From NCBI RefSeq assembly GCF_026247885.1, contig NZ_CP110921.1:1302001-1366000 (forward strand): a stretch of 64,000 bases of DNA, read 5' to 3'. The position numbers and the translations under genes are program-made. This document shows positions 1 through 9,197 of this stretch, piece after piece (the first letter of the stretch is position 1; each line of letters opens with the position of its first letter). Under the pieces are notes generated by a model, which was not told where the DNA came from, ran no database searches, and saw only the letters and a program-made list of their open reading frames with translations. The DNA comes from Methylococcus mesophilus. GTDB taxonomy: Bacteria > Pseudomonadota > Gammaproteobacteria > Methylococcales > Methylococcaceae.

Positions 1-537
1 TGGGGCCTGGGCTGGGAAGTCTGGCTGAATGGCATGGAAGTGACCCAGTTCACCTATTTCCAGCAGGTCGGCGGCCTCGATTGCCGGCCGGTCAGCGGCG
101 AGATCACCTACGGCCTGGAGCGCATCGCCATGTACGTGCAGGGCGTGGAGAACGTCTACGACCTGGTCTGGACGCGGGGGCCGCAGGGCATTGTCCGTTA
201 CGGCGACGTGTTCCATCAGAACGAGGTCGAGATGTCGGCCTTCAACTTCGAGCACGCCAACACCGAATTCCTGTTCGGCGCCTTCGACACCTACGAGCGC
301 GAATGCCGCCAGCTCATCGCGCTGGGACTGCCCCTGCCCGCCTATGAGATGGTGCTGAAAGCCTCGCACGCCTTCAACCTGCTCGATGCCCGCCGAGCCA
401 TCTCGGTCACCGAGCGCCAACGCTTCATCCTGCGGGTGCGCGAACTCGCCAAGGCCGTGGCCGAAGCCTATTACCAGCGCCGGGAAGCCTTGGGATTCCC
501 GATGCTCAACGCCAAGGAGGAGCACGTTCATGGCTGA
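1..537 (+). CDS. glyQ: Glycyl-tRNA synthetase alpha subunit, 3' part (partial)
   Basis: C-terminal 178 residues of the alpha subunit of bacterial heterotetrameric glycyl-tRNA synthetase, which charges tRNA-Gly with glycine in the cytosol. The frame is open from base 1, so the start lies outside the window. Recognisable class II core elements are [12 protein letters not shown] and [14 protein letters not shown] near the beginning and the helical tail with [20 protein letters not shown]. The stop overlaps the glyS start by 8 bp, the usual glyQ-glyS coupling that keeps the two subunits in balance. Confidence 0.97.
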   Translation, partial: WGLGWEVWLNGMEVTQFTYFQQVGGLDCRPVSGEITYGLERIAMYVQGVENVYDLVWTRGPQGIVRYGDVFHQNEVEMSAFNFEHANTEFLFGAFDTYERECRQLIALGLPLPAYEMVLKASHAFNLLDARRAISVTERQRFILRVRELAKAVAEAYYQRREALGFPMLNAKEEHVHG

Positions 538-2611
538 GATCCGCGACCTGCTGTTCGAGCTTGGCACCGAGGAGCTGCCGCCGAAATCCCTGCTCAAGCT
601 GAGCGAAGCGCTCAAAGACAACATGGCTGCCGGACTGGAAAAAACCGGCCTGTCGTATGCCGCCATCGAAGCCTACGCCACGCCGCGCCGGCTCGCCCTG
701 CTGGTCCGCGGACTGGCGGCGGCCCAGCCGGACCAGACCGTCGAGCGGCGCGGCCCGGCGCTGAACGCCGCCTACGACGCCAACGGCGCCCCTACCAAAG
801 CCACCGAGGGCTTCGCCCGCAGCTGCGGCGTCACGGCCGACCAGCTCATCACGCTGAAGACTGACAAGGGCGAATGGGTGGGCCTGATACAGGAGGTTCG
901 CGGCAAACCCACCGAAGCCCTGATCCCGGACATCATCCGCCAAAGCCTGGCCGCCCTGCCGATCGCCAAGCGCATGCGCTGGGGCGCGGGACTGGCCGAA
1001 TTCGTCCGGCCGGTGCAGTGGGTGGTGGTGATATACGGCAATGGCGTGATCGAATGCGAAATCCTCGGCGTCGCCGCCGGCCGGACCACCCGAGGCCACC
1101 GCTGCCATGCGCCCGATCCGATCGAGGTCACGAACCCTGGCGAATACGCCAGCCTGCTGACGACCCAGGGCCACGTGCTGCCGGACTTCGCCGAACGCCG
1201 CGCCCGGATCGAACGGCTCGCCGTGGAAGCGGCCGCGACGGTGAATGGCAAGCCGCTGATCGACCCCGATCTCTTGGACGAAATCACCGCCCTGGTCGAG
1301 TGGCCGGTGCCGGTGCTGGGCGGCTTCGAGGCGCGCTATCTGAGCCTTCCGCCGGAAGTCCTGATCACCACCATGCAGGACAACCAGAAGTATTTCCCGG
1401 TGGTCGACGCGGACCGCAAGCTGCTCCCCCATTTCATCACCTTCAGCAACATCGACAGCCGCCGGCCCGAGTTCGTGCGCGAGGGCAACGAGCGCGTGGT
1501 CCGGCCGCGTCTGGCCGACGCCGAATTCTTCTGGAACCAGGACCGCAAGCGCACGCTGGAAGAGCGGGTGGAAGAGCTGGGCCAGGTGACTTTCCAGAAC
1601 AAGCTCGGCTCTGTGCTCGACAAGACCCGGCGGGTGCAGCACCTGGCCGCTTTCGTCGCCGAATCATTGAACCTGGACCCGAGCTTCGCCGAACGCGCCG
1701 CCCTGCTGGCGAAGGCCGACCTCCTGACCCACATGGTCGGAGAATTCACCGAACTGCAGGGCTTGATGGGCCGTTATTACGCCCTGGCCGAAGGCGAGCC
1801 CGAGGAAGTCGCCCGGGCCATCGAGGAGCAGTACCTGCCCAAAGTGTCCGGGGGCCCGCTGCCCGTATCTCGTACAGGAGAGATTGTGGCGCTGGCGGAA
1901 AAGATCGACACCCTGGCCGGCATCTTCAGCATCGGCCTGGTCCCCAGCGGCGACCGCGATCCTTATGCGCTGCGCCGCGCCGCGCTGGGCGTCATCCGCA
2001 TCCTCATCGAAAAAAATCTCGACCTGGATATCGAAGTCCTGCTGGAAAAGGCCTTAGGGCGCCTCCCCCACGGCTTCGATCCGGACGCGACCCGGTCGGC
2101 GCTGCTCGATTTCCTCTATGAGCGCCTGCGCGGCTACTGCCTCGAGCAGGGCTACCGCCACGACGAGTTCGAGGCGGTCCTGGCGATACGTCCGACCAGT
2201 CTGGTGGATTTCCTGGGCCGGCTCGCCGCGGTACGCGAATTCCGCGGCCTCACCGCCGCCGAAAGCCTTGCGGCGGCCAACAAGCGCATCCGCAACATCC
2301 TGCGCAAGTCCGGCGAAACGGTGGTTGCGAACGCCGACGAGCAAATCCTGGTCGAACCCTCGGAGAAAGCACTGCTGGCAGCGGCCCGGCAGGCCCATGC
2401 CGACATCCTGCCGCTGCTGCACGCCCGCGACTACACCACGGCGCTGTGTCGGCTGGCGCAGCTGCGCGACAGCGTCGACACCTTCTTCGACAAGGTGATG
2501 GTGATGAGCGAGGACGAATCCCTGCGCCTCAACCGGCTCGGCCTGCTGGCCCTGGTGGAAGGATTGTTCCTGAACATCGCCGACATCTCCGCCCTGCAGC
2601 CGGCCCAGTGA
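530..2611 (+). CDS. glyS: Glycyl-tRNA synthetase beta subunit
   Basis: Beta subunit (693 aa; about 690 aa is usual) of the alpha2-beta2 glycyl-tRNA synthetase, responsible for tRNA binding. The N-terminus, with [15 protein letters not shown] followed by an [10 protein letters not shown] segment, is diagnostic. QDNQKYFPV and the C-terminal anticodon-binding region, with FFDKVMVM near the end, are also present. I chose the ATG at 530 because it overlaps the glyQ stop and begins the family-typical [10 protein letters not shown]; an upstream in-frame extension to 386 would run inside glyQ. It is followed after 1 bp by gmhB, so the cluster is probably cotranscribed. Confidence 0.97.
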   Translation: MAEIRDLLFELGTEELPPKSLLKLSEALKDNMAAGLEKTGLSYAAIEAYATPRRLALLVRGLAAAQPDQTVERRGPALNAAYDANGAPTKATEGFARSCGVTADQLITLKTDKGEWVGLIQEVRGKPTEALIPDIIRQSLAALPIAKRMRWGAGLAEFVRPVQWVVVIYGNGVIECEILGVAAGRTTRGHRCHAPDPIEVTNPGEYASLLTTQGHVLPDFAERRARIERLAVEAAATVNGKPLIDPDLLDEITALVEWPVPVLGGFEARYLSLPPEVLITTMQDNQKYFPVVDADRKLLPHFITFSNIDSRRPEFVREGNERVVRPRLADAEFFWNQDRKRTLEERVEELGQVTFQNKLGSVLDKTRRVQHLAAFVAESLNLDPSFAERAALLAKADLLTHMVGEFTELQGLMGRYYALAEGEPEEVARAIEEQYLPKVSGGPLPVSRTGEIVALAEKIDTLAGIFSIGLVPSGDRDPYALRRAALGVIRILIEKNLDLDIEVLLEKALGRLPHGFDPDATRSALLDFLYERLRGYCLEQGYRHDEFEAVLAIRPTSLVDFLGRLAAVREFRGLTAAESLAAANKRIRNILRKSGETVVANADEQILVEPSEKALLAAARQAHADILPLLHARDYTTALCRLAQLRDSVDTFFDKVMVMSEDESLRLNRLGLLALVEGLFLNIADISALQPAQ

Positions 2612-2612
2612 C

Positions 2613-3152
2613 ATGCGCTATGTGATCCTGGACCGGGACGGCGTCATCAACGAAGACTCCGACAACTACATCAAGTCGCCGGAAGAATGGCGCCCGATCC
2701 CCGGCAGCCTCGACGCCATCGCGCTGCTGACCCGCCACGGCTTCCGGGTGGTGGTGCTGACCAACCAGTCAGGCATTGCACGCCGATTGTTCAGCCCCGC
2801 CATGCTGGAAGCGATCCACGACAAGATGCGGACGGCGGTCCGGGAGGCCGGCGGCGAAATCTTCGACGTTTTCCTGTGCCCACATGGCCCTGAAGACATG
2901 TGTGGCTGCCGCAAGCCCAGGCCCGGCCTGTTCCGCGCCTTCGCCGAAAAATACGGCGTGGAACTCGCCGGCGTGCCTGCCGTCGGCGACTCGCTGCGCG
3001 ACATCGAAGCGGCGGCGGCGGCGGGCGCGGCACCGATGCTGGTCGAAACCGGCAAGGGCACGCGCACGCTGGAGCGGAATCCCGAACTCGACGTCCCCAC
3101 CTTCCCCGACCTGTATGCAGCCGCACAAAATATCGTTTTCAGCCAAGCTTGA
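2613..3152 (+). CDS. gmhB: D-glycero-beta-D-manno-heptose-1,7-bisphosphate 7-phosphatase
   Basis: HAD-superfamily phosphatase of 179 aa that removes the 7-phosphate from heptose bisphosphate during synthesis of the ADP-heptose used for the LPS inner core. HAD motif I is ILDRDGVIN at residues 4-12 (nucleophile and acid/base Asp), motif II is VLTNQSGI near residue 50, and motif IV is GDSLRDIEAA near residue 128. The CPHGPEDMCGCRKP stretch is the zinc loop typical of GmhB. It starts 1 bp after glyS and overlaps the acyltransferase start; linkage of glyQS, gmhB and a plsC-like gene is common in gammaproteobacteria. Confidence 0.93.
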   Translation: MRYVILDRDGVINEDSDNYIKSPEEWRPIPGSLDAIALLTRHGFRVVVLTNQSGIARRLFSPAMLEAIHDKMRTAVREAGGEIFDVFLCPHGPEDMCGCRKPRPGLFRAFAEKYGVELAGVPAVGDSLRDIEAAAAAGAAPMLVETGKGTRTLERNPELDVPTFPDLYAAAQNIVFSQA

Positions 3153-3864
3153 GATCATCCTGCGTTCGGCGGTGTTCTTCGCCGGCATGACCTTGTCCAC
3201 CTTCGTGATCAGCCCGTGCATGGTCGCCGCCCGCCCCTTCTCGTTCGGCGTGCGCTGGGCACTGGCCAACCGCTGGGTCCGGTTCAATCTCTGGATGCTG
3301 AAAACCGTGTGCCGGCTGGACTTCCAGGTCCAGGGGCGGGAAAACATTCCGGTCCAGCCCGGTGTCATCCTCTGCAAGCACCAGTCGGCCTGGGAGACCA
3401 TCGCGCTGCAGGTGATCTTCCCGCCCCTGGTCTTCATCCTCAAGCAGGAACTGCTGAGACTGCCGGTCTGGGGTTGGGCGATGGCGACACTCAAGCCCAT
3501 CGCGATCAACCGCGCGCATAAGACGGCGGCCCTCAAGCAGGTGCTGAACGACGGGGTGAAACGGCTGAGGGAAGGTCTGTGGGTCGTGGTGTTTCCGGAA
3601 GGCACCCGCGTCGCTCCCGGCAAGAAGGGGCACTACGGCGCCAGCGGCGCCATGCTGGCGCACCGCGCCGGCTGCCCGGTGGTGCCGGTGGCGCACAACG
3701 CCGGCGAGTACTGGAGCCGCCGCGCCTTCCTGAAGTACCCCGGCACCATTCAGGTACGTGTCGGACCGCCGATCGATGCAGCCAAGTTCGACGCGGCAGC
3801 AATCACCGCCCAGGCCGAGCGCTGGATCGAAGCCCAGATGCAGGAAATCAGCCGGGCACACTGA
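3115..3864 (+). CDS. 1-acyl-sn-glycerol-3-phosphate acyltransferase family protein
   Basis: PlsC/LPLAT-family acyltransferase of about 249 aa, expected to acylate lysophosphatidic acid at the inner membrane. It has an N-terminal hydrophobic segment (RSAVFFAGMTLSTFVISPCM), the block I motif CKHQSAWE (a variant of NHQSxxD with Glu in place of Asp), and the block III motif FPEGTRVAPGKKG. The start is uncertain: ATG 3115 overlaps gmhB by 38 bp, and ATG 3187 is an alternative that would shorten the membrane anchor. It converges with and overlaps the aminotransferase by 17 bp. The exact acyl substrate cannot be told from sequence. Confidence 0.88.
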   Translation: MQPHKISFSAKLEIILRSAVFFAGMTLSTFVISPCMVAARPFSFGVRWALANRWVRFNLWMLKTVCRLDFQVQGRENIPVQPGVILCKHQSAWETIALQVIFPPLVFILKQELLRLPVWGWAMATLKPIAINRAHKTAALKQVLNDGVKRLREGLWVVVFPEGTRVAPGKKGHYGASGAMLAHRAGCPVVPVAHNAGEYWSRRAFLKYPGTIQVRVGPPIDAAKFDAAAITAQAERWIEAQMQEISRAH

Positions 3865-5077
3865 TACCGGCCTTTCGGCCGGCGACGAAGCGGTGAATCC
3901 GCTCGACCGCCTCCCGCAGCACCGGAACGTCGGCCGTGTAGGCAAAGCGCAGGTACCGTTCTGGCGCCTGGACGCCGAAATCCTTGCCCGGTGTTACCGC
4001 AACGCCGGCCCGCTCCAGGAGGCTTGCAGCGAACTCTGCGCTGTCTTCGGTAAACGCCGAGCAGTCGGCATAGATGTAGAACGCTCCGGACGGCTGGACC
4101 GGCACCCGGAACCCCAGTTTCACCAACTCCCCCCACAGGAAATCCCTGCGCACCTCGAAAGCCCGGCGGCGGCGTTCCAGTTCGGCGAAGCTTTGGTCCG
4201 AAAATGCCGCCAAGGCCGCGTACTGCGAGAGCGTGGGCGCCGAGATGAAGATATTCTGGGCCACCCGCTCTGCGGCCGCCGTGTATGCCTCCGGCACGAT
4301 CAGCCAGCCCAGCCGCCAGCCGGTCATGCCGAAAAATTTCGAAAAGCTGTTGACGACGAAGGCATTCTCGCCGAACGCCAGGGCGCTGACCGAGCGTTGG
4401 CCGTATTCCAGCCCATGGTAAATCTCGTCCGAGATGAACATCCCTCCCTCAGCCTCGAACCATTCCACCAGGTCCCGCAAAATCGCGGCGTTCATGACCG
4501 TGCCGGTCGGGTTGGAGGGCGAAGCGCTGATCGCCACCGGTACGTCTCCCCTGCGATGCGCCCGGCACAAGGCGGCGTTCAGGTGGAAATCCTGCTCCGG
4601 CCCCACCGGCACGGCGTGCGGTTCACCCGAATACAGCCGCACGAAATTGGCATAACAGGGATAGCCGGGATCGGCCAGCATGACACGCCGGCCGGGTGAC
4701 AAGGCAACGGCCAGTGCCAGGGAAAACGCGCCCGACGCGCCCGGCGTAAGGAAAATCCGCTGCGGCGCGACTGCGACACCGTAGCGTTCGGCGTAGTATC
4801 CCGCAAGCCGCTCCCGAAGCTCGGGCAATCCGGCGGCCGGCGTGTAGCGCACCTGCCCGCCGGCCAGGAAGCGGACCGCCGCCGCGCTCACAGGCTCGGG
4901 CGTCGGGAAATCCGGCTCACCGATCTCCAGGTGGACAATGGAACGCCCGGATGCCTCCAATTGCCTGGCGCGCGCCAGGATCTCCATGACGTGGAACGGC
5001 CGGATGGCGTCGGCAAGACAGCCGCCATCTCCCGCCCTCCTTGTTGCCTGACCAGCCTCATGCGGTCGCCGGTTCAT
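3848..5077 (-). CDS. Class I/II PLP-dependent aminotransferase
   Basis: Fold-type I aminotransferase of 409 aa. Visible features are EIGEPDFPTPEP near the N-terminus, SPSNPTGTV (substrate and PLP contacts), ISDEIYHGLEYG (Asp/Tyr binding the pyridine ring) and the Schiff-base lysine in NSFSKFFGMTGWRLGW. It looks like an aspartate/alanine-type enzyme, but the substrate cannot be assigned. I chose the ATG at 5077 because a GGGGG ribosome binding site lies 5 bp upstream; the frame runs further upstream but that part has no family similarity. Transcribed divergently from the small membrane protein at 5216. Confidence 0.9.
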   Translation of the reverse strand: MNRRPHEAGQATRRAGDGGCLADAIRPFHVMEILARARQLEASGRSIVHLEIGEPDFPTPEPVSAAAVRFLAGGQVRYTPAAGLPELRERLAGYYAERYGVAVAPQRIFLTPGASGAFSLALAVALSPGRRVMLADPGYPCYANFVRLYSGEPHAVPVGPEQDFHLNAALCRAHRRGDVPVAISASPSNPTGTVMNAAILRDLVEWFEAEGGMFISDEIYHGLEYGQRSVSALAFGENAFVVNSFSKFFGMTGWRLGWLIVPEAYTAAAERVAQNIFISAPTLSQYAALAAFSDQSFAELERRRRAFEVRRDFLWGELVKLGFRVPVQPSGAFYIYADCSAFTEDSAEFAASLLERAGVAVTPGKDFGVQAPERYLRFAYTADVPVLREAVERIHRFVAGRKAGISVPG

Positions 5078-5215
5078 CGAATCCCCCGTAAACCTGAACG
5101 GAAAAAATTCCATTTTACGGTTAAAATCCGGGCGTTGTGGATCTACTCGTTTCTGCACGGAGCGGTCGGCCGATTTCCCACTCATCCATCAACCAGACGG
5201 CATAAGTTCGGACTC
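5078..5215. promoter_or_regulatory. Divergent promoter region (putative)
   Basis: 138-bp gap between the divergently transcribed aminotransferase and small membrane protein genes. It is locally AT-rich around 5110-5130, with TTCCATTTTACGGTTAAAAT, the only promoter-like stretch nearby. No operator could be recognised. Confidence 0.3.
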
Positions 5216-5611
5216 ATGCGCGCGGGCAAATTCTATCTCTTCGTCACTTTCGTGGTTCTGCTCGTCATCGCCATAGAAGGCGAACTCGTCGTGGAAATCC
5301 TTTCGCATACCGCCGAGCTGCTTCTCGAGGCCCTGGAGATGCTGCTGGACACGGTATTCGAAGCCGTGCTCGGCCTGACCCCGCGCGGCGCGCAGGTCCT
5401 GACGGCATGGCTCGCAGTCGGCGTTCTGGTATGGCTCGGGTCCCTGGCAGCCGGCAAGATCGCCCGAGAGTGGGACGATCGCATCCGGCAGATCGAGGAT
5501 TACTGGCACCAAACGGTCGGCGAGACCAAGGCCTGGTACCTGCGTAACCGCCTGAAAATCATCCTGATCGGTACGGCAATCTGCCTGCTGGCCTTATTGA
5601 CCCTGTTCTGA
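5216..5611 (+). CDS. Small membrane protein of unknown function
   Basis: 131-aa protein with hydrophobic segments at about residues 7-20 (FYLFVTFVVLLVIAI), 62-79 (LTAWLAVGVLVWLGSLAAG) and 115-131 (IILIGTAICLLALLTLF). A charged, Trp/Tyr-containing amphipathic region (IAREWDDRIRQIEDYWHQTV) lies between the last two. I do not recognise a family. The start is the first ATG before the first hydrophobic helix; no strong ribosome binding site is seen. It converges on and overlaps the Anbu gene by 18 bp. A role connected with Anbu would only be a guess from position. Confidence 0.6.
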   Translation: MRAGKFYLFVTFVVLLVIAIEGELVVEILSHTAELLLEALEMLLDTVFEAVLGLTPRGAQVLTAWLAVGVLVWLGSLAAGKIAREWDDRIRQIEDYWHQTVGETKAWYLRNRLKIILIGTAICLLALLTLF

Positions 5612-6358
5612 TGGGGCAAACTCGGTAGGCTCCCATTCGAACCGGGGCAACAGGGTGAACGCATTGCGTATGCCTTCCGCCCATTGCTTCTGGATCGAAG
5701 CATAGAGGGGGCTGGAATAATCCAGGTGGAGATAATGGCCGATGGCGAAGGAGTCCCGCCGATATATGGCGATCTCTACGGGCGGACCGACCGAAATATT
5801 GCTTCGCATGGTGGAATCGATGGAGACCAGAGCACAGCGCGCCGCGTCCTCGAGCGTCGTGGCCGGGGCGATCATCCGGTCGAGAATCGGCTTGCCGTAC
5901 TTGGTCTCGCCGACCTGCAGATAGGGATTGTCGGGTGAGGCCGTGATGTAGTTGCCCTGAGGATAGATGAGATAGATTTCGGGCAGCTGACCCTGGATCT
6001 GGCCGCCCAGGATGAAGCTCGCCTCGCCGGAGATGCCGCAGCGTTGCATCGCCGCGGCATGTTGCTCCTGAACCCGCACGCTGGTTCCGCCTATGTAGGA
6101 CGCGGCGTCGTATAAGTAGGCTGCAGTATTCAGATTGTAGAGCGCTCCCGGATTTTCCAGATCGCGTCGTATGAGATTGATCAGCGCCTGCGTAGTCGCC
6201 AGATTGCCGGCGGCCAGGATGACCATCATACGGTCGCCGTGCAAATCGAAGCGGTACATCTTGCTGTAAACGCTGGCGTAATCGACGCCGGCATGGGTGC
6301 GTGAATCGGAGGCGAATACCAGCCCTTCGTCGACCTTGATGGCAAGGCAGTAAGTCAT
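5594..6358 (-). CDS. Anbu, ancestral proteasome beta-subunit-like peptidase
   Basis: 254-aa Ntn-hydrolase of the Anbu (bacterial proteasome homologue) family. Once the initiator Met is removed, Thr1 is the candidate nucleophile. Numbering from it, Asp17 sits in FASDSRT and Lys32 in YSKM, matching the Thr1/Asp17/Lys33 catalytic set of proteasomal beta subunits. The ALVSIDSTMRSNISVGPP and FAIGHYLHLDYSS segments fit the beta-sandwich core. Anbu genes are known to cluster with a circularly permuted ATP-grasp, an alpha-E protein and a transglutaminase-like protein. The first two are divergently encoded from 6677; the transglutaminase is not in this window. Substrates of Anbu are unknown. Confidence 0.9.
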   Translation of the reverse strand: MTYCLAIKVDEGLVFASDSRTHAGVDYASVYSKMYRFDLHGDRMMVILAAGNLATTQALINLIRRDLENPGALYNLNTAAYLYDAASYIGGTSVRVQEQHAAAMQRCGISGEASFILGGQIQGQLPEIYLIYPQGNYITASPDNPYLQVGETKYGKPILDRMIAPATTLEDAARCALVSIDSTMRSNISVGPPVEIAIYRRDSFAIGHYLHLDYSSPLYASIQKQWAEGIRNAFTLLPRFEWEPTEFAPSEQGQ

Positions 6359-6676
6359 CGGGTTTCCTTCCGTAGGATCTGCGCGGTAGAGCCAAAGGAC
6401 TCTAGCTCGAAACGGCCCTCGATCTCAAGCCGTCCGGCAAGAGCCGGGTGGCTTCGGTACTTGCACCGAATCGGCGCATCACGTTTCCGGTGTGCCCCAA
6501 ACCAGCCCCAGAACCCGTGCCGCCGGAAGTCCGGCTCCGGCAAACGCCAAAAGACGGCACGGCACTTCGGGTGGCCCGGAAATCGCTAGCATCCCCTTGA
6601 AGGACACGAGCCTCCGGCATCGCGATGGATAATCCGCGTTCATAACACTTTCGCCTCCAAGGATCGAAGCACGATC
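6359..6676. promoter_or_regulatory. Divergent intergenic region, Anbu / ATP-grasp
   Basis: 318 bp between Anbu (minus) and the ATP-grasp gene (plus). No convincing gene is present: short open frames here have no recognisable domain. A weak AAGGA about 15 bp before the ATP-grasp ATG is the only ribosome-binding candidate. It presumably holds divergent promoters, but no clear -35/-10 pair stands out. Confidence 0.35.
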
Positions 6677-8125
6677 ATGAGCTTAGCCCTGCAAGACTAC
6701 CCCAACCCGGACTGTTTCGATGAACTGATCGACGATGACGGCGCCCCCCGGCCCCATGCCCGCGCTCTGTTCGACCATCTCGACAGTTTCTCCGAAACGG
6801 ACATCCAGGAACGCAAGGCCGCCACCGAAGCCGAAATCCTGAGCATGGGCATCACTTTCACCGTGTACTGCGAGAACGAGGGCTCCATCGATCGCGCCTG
6901 GCCGTTCGACGTCATCCCGCGGCTGATTCGAGCCGAGGAGTGGCGGACCGTCGAACGGGGCCTGAAACAGCGTACAAGGGCACTCAACCTGTTCATCGAC
7001 GACGTTTACCACGGCCAGAACATCGTCCGGGACGGCGTGTTCCCCCGTGAACTACTGGCCGACTCCAGGAATTTCCGGCCGGAATGCGTGGGCATCGACC
7101 CGCCGCTCGGCGTATGGGCCCATGTCTGCGGCACCGATCTGGTCAAGGACAAGGACGGCCGGTTCTACGTGCTGGAGGACAATCTGCGGGTGCCATCGGG
7201 CGTGTCCTACATGCTGGAGAACCGCCTGGTGATGAAGCGGGTGCTGCCGGAGCTGTTCGAATCCTACGCCATCGCCCCGGTCGACGACTATCCGGCCCAG
7301 CTCCGCCAATGCCTGGCGTCACTGGCGCCCGTCGCCAACCCGCAGATCGTGGTGCTGACGCCCGGCATCTACAATTCCGCCTACTTCGAACACGCCTACC
7401 TCGCCCAGCAGATGGGCGCCGAACTGGTGGAAGGACGCGACCTGGTGGTCGGCAGCGACGACCGCGTCTACATGCGCACCATCGAAGGCCTGCACAAGGT
7501 CGACGTGGTTTACCGGCGGATCGACGACCTGTTTCTCGACCCGGAAGCCTTCCATCCGGAATCGGTACTCGGTGTGCCGGGCCTCATGCGCGCCTGGAAG
7601 AAAGGCAATGTGGCGCTTGCCAACGCTCCCGGCGCCGGGGTGGCGGACGACAAAGTGGTTTATACCTATGTTCCCGACATCATCCGCTATTACTTGAACG
7701 AGGAGCCCATCCTGCCCAACGTACCTTCCTACCGCTGCGTCGATCCCGAAGAATGCCGCTACGTGCTGGACCACCTCGACCAGCTCGTGGTCAAACCGGC
7801 CAACGAATCGGGCGGCTACGGCATGCTGATCGGCCCCAAGGCCAGCGAGGAAGAACGCGCGGAGTTCGCCGAACGCATTCGCCAGGATCCCCGCAACTAC
7901 ATGGCGCAGCCCATGCTAACGCTTTCCACCGCCCCCACCCTGGTCGACCATCGGGCCGAACCGCGCCATCTTGACCTGCGCCCCTTCATCCTGAGCGGCC
8001 GGGACACCTACGTGACCAACGGCGGACTGACGCGCGTCGCCCTCAAGAAGGGCTCCACCGTGGTGAACTCGTCCCAGGGCGGCGGCAGCAAGGACACCTG
8101 GATCATCGACGGAAAAGGAGCCTGA
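6677..8125 (+). CDS. Circularly permuted type 2 ATP-grasp protein
   Basis: 482-aa member of the circularly permuted ATP-grasp family. Characteristic segments are RALNLFIDDVYHGQNIVRDG, YVLEDNLRVPSGVSYMLENR, the nucleotide-binding glycine-rich VVKPANESGGYGMLIG near residue 370, and the C-terminal GGLTRVALKKGSTVVNSSQGG. The family is predicted to catalyse ATP-dependent carboxylate-amine ligation, perhaps of a peptide-like product, but the substrate is not established. It is followed after 1 bp by the alpha-E gene, indicating an operon, and is divergent from Anbu, its usual genomic partner. Confidence 0.92.
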   Translation: MSLALQDYPNPDCFDELIDDDGAPRPHARALFDHLDSFSETDIQERKAATEAEILSMGITFTVYCENEGSIDRAWPFDVIPRLIRAEEWRTVERGLKQRTRALNLFIDDVYHGQNIVRDGVFPRELLADSRNFRPECVGIDPPLGVWAHVCGTDLVKDKDGRFYVLEDNLRVPSGVSYMLENRLVMKRVLPELFESYAIAPVDDYPAQLRQCLASLAPVANPQIVVLTPGIYNSAYFEHAYLAQQMGAELVEGRDLVVGSDDRVYMRTIEGLHKVDVVYRRIDDLFLDPEAFHPESVLGVPGLMRAWKKGNVALANAPGAGVADDKVVYTYVPDIIRYYLNEEPILPNVPSYRCVDPEECRYVLDHLDQLVVKPANESGGYGMLIGPKASEEERAEFAERIRQDPRNYMAQPMLTLSTAPTLVDHRAEPRHLDLRPFILSGRDTYVTNGGLTRVALKKGSTVVNSSQGGGSKDTWIIDGKGA

Positions 8126-8126
8126 T

Positions 8127-9098
8127 ATGGCGATGCTGTCACGAGTCGCGGAAAGCCTCTACTGGATGTCGCGCTATCTGGAGCGGGCGGAAAACACCGC
8201 CCGCATGATCAACGCCAACGCCAACATGATGCTGGACCTGCCCAGGGATATCCGCCCCAGCTGGGATTCTCTGCTTACCATCACCGGCAGCGAGGAAACG
8301 TTCGGCACACGTTATTCCAGCCCGAACGAGGGCCAAGTCACCCGTTTCCTGATTTCGGACGCAGGCAACCCCGGCTCCATCCTCAGCTCGCTGCGCGCCG
8401 CCCGCGAGAATGCCCGCAGCATCCGGGACATCCTCCAGCGGGAAGGGTGGGAACACATCAACGAGTTGTACCTCAAGGCGATGGCGCGCATCCCGGACAG
8501 CGAGTCGCCGAAACGCCGCTTTGCCTACCTCGACGATATCATCCTCAGCGTACAAGGCATCGCCGGGTTGATTGCCGGTACGATGAGCCACGACGAGGCT
8601 TATGAATTCGTCCGCCTCGGCTGCGACCTGGAGCGCGCCGACATGACCACACGCATTCTCGACGTCCGCTGGGGCGATCTCTCGCCCGATGCCAAGGAAA
8701 GCCTGAAGCCCTTTGAAAACCTCCTGTGGATGAGCGTGCTGAAGTCGATGACCGCCTACCACATGTACCGGCGCCACTGCCAGACCGCGGTCGGACGCGA
8801 CTCGGTGGTGAAGTTCCTCATGGAAGACAGGCTGTTTCCCCGTTCTTGCCATTACTGCCTGCGCGACATGCAGGATGCGCTCAACCATCTGCCGCAAGGC
8901 AACTGCGTCCGTGAGAAGCTGTCGGAAGCCACCGCCCTGGTCCAGGACGAGGAAGCCCGCCGACGCACCGAGTTGCGCCGCTTCATCGACGATCTGCAGG
9001 TCAAGCTGGGCGAAATCCACGATGCCTTGTCCGGCTGTTACTTCGACGTCGAGAAAATGTCGCCGCAGCAGAAGCAGCCCGCCTGCTGCAACGCATAA
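8127..9098 (+). CDS. Alpha-E domain-containing protein
   Basis: 323-aa all-helical alpha-E protein. The family signature is at the start: MLSRVAESLYWMSRYLERAE followed by NTARMI. RIPDSESPKRRFAYLDDII and FVRLGCDLERADMTTRILDV are further conserved helices. Alpha-E proteins almost always follow a circularly permuted ATP-grasp gene, as here with a 1-bp gap, and often accompany Anbu. The biochemical function is unknown. The operon ends at the strong hairpin at 9120-9154. Confidence 0.92.
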   Translation: MAMLSRVAESLYWMSRYLERAENTARMINANANMMLDLPRDIRPSWDSLLTITGSEETFGTRYSSPNEGQVTRFLISDAGNPGSILSSLRAARENARSIRDILQREGWEHINELYLKAMARIPDSESPKRRFAYLDDIILSVQGIAGLIAGTMSHDEAYEFVRLGCDLERADMTTRILDVRWGDLSPDAKESLKPFENLLWMSVLKSMTAYHMYRRHCQTAVGRDSVVKFLMEDRLFPRSCHYCLRDMQDALNHLPQGNCVREKLSEATALVQDEEARRRTELRRFIDDLQVKLGEIHDALSGCYFDVEKMSPQQKQPACCNA

Positions 9099-9119
9099 CG
9101 GACACTGGATTCAGGACAC

Positions 9120-9154
9120 AAAAAAGCCCGGGGCCGAAACCGCGGGCTTTTTGT
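9120..9154. terminator. Bidirectional rho-independent terminator
   Basis: Hairpin AAAAAGCCCG...CGGGCTTTTT with runs of A on the left and T on the right, placed between the converging alpha-E and nhaD genes. It can serve both strands. Confidence 0.85.
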
Positions 9155-9197
9155 CCGTCATCCGGACCGACGCTTCGGACGGCCCGAACGGTTGGGA

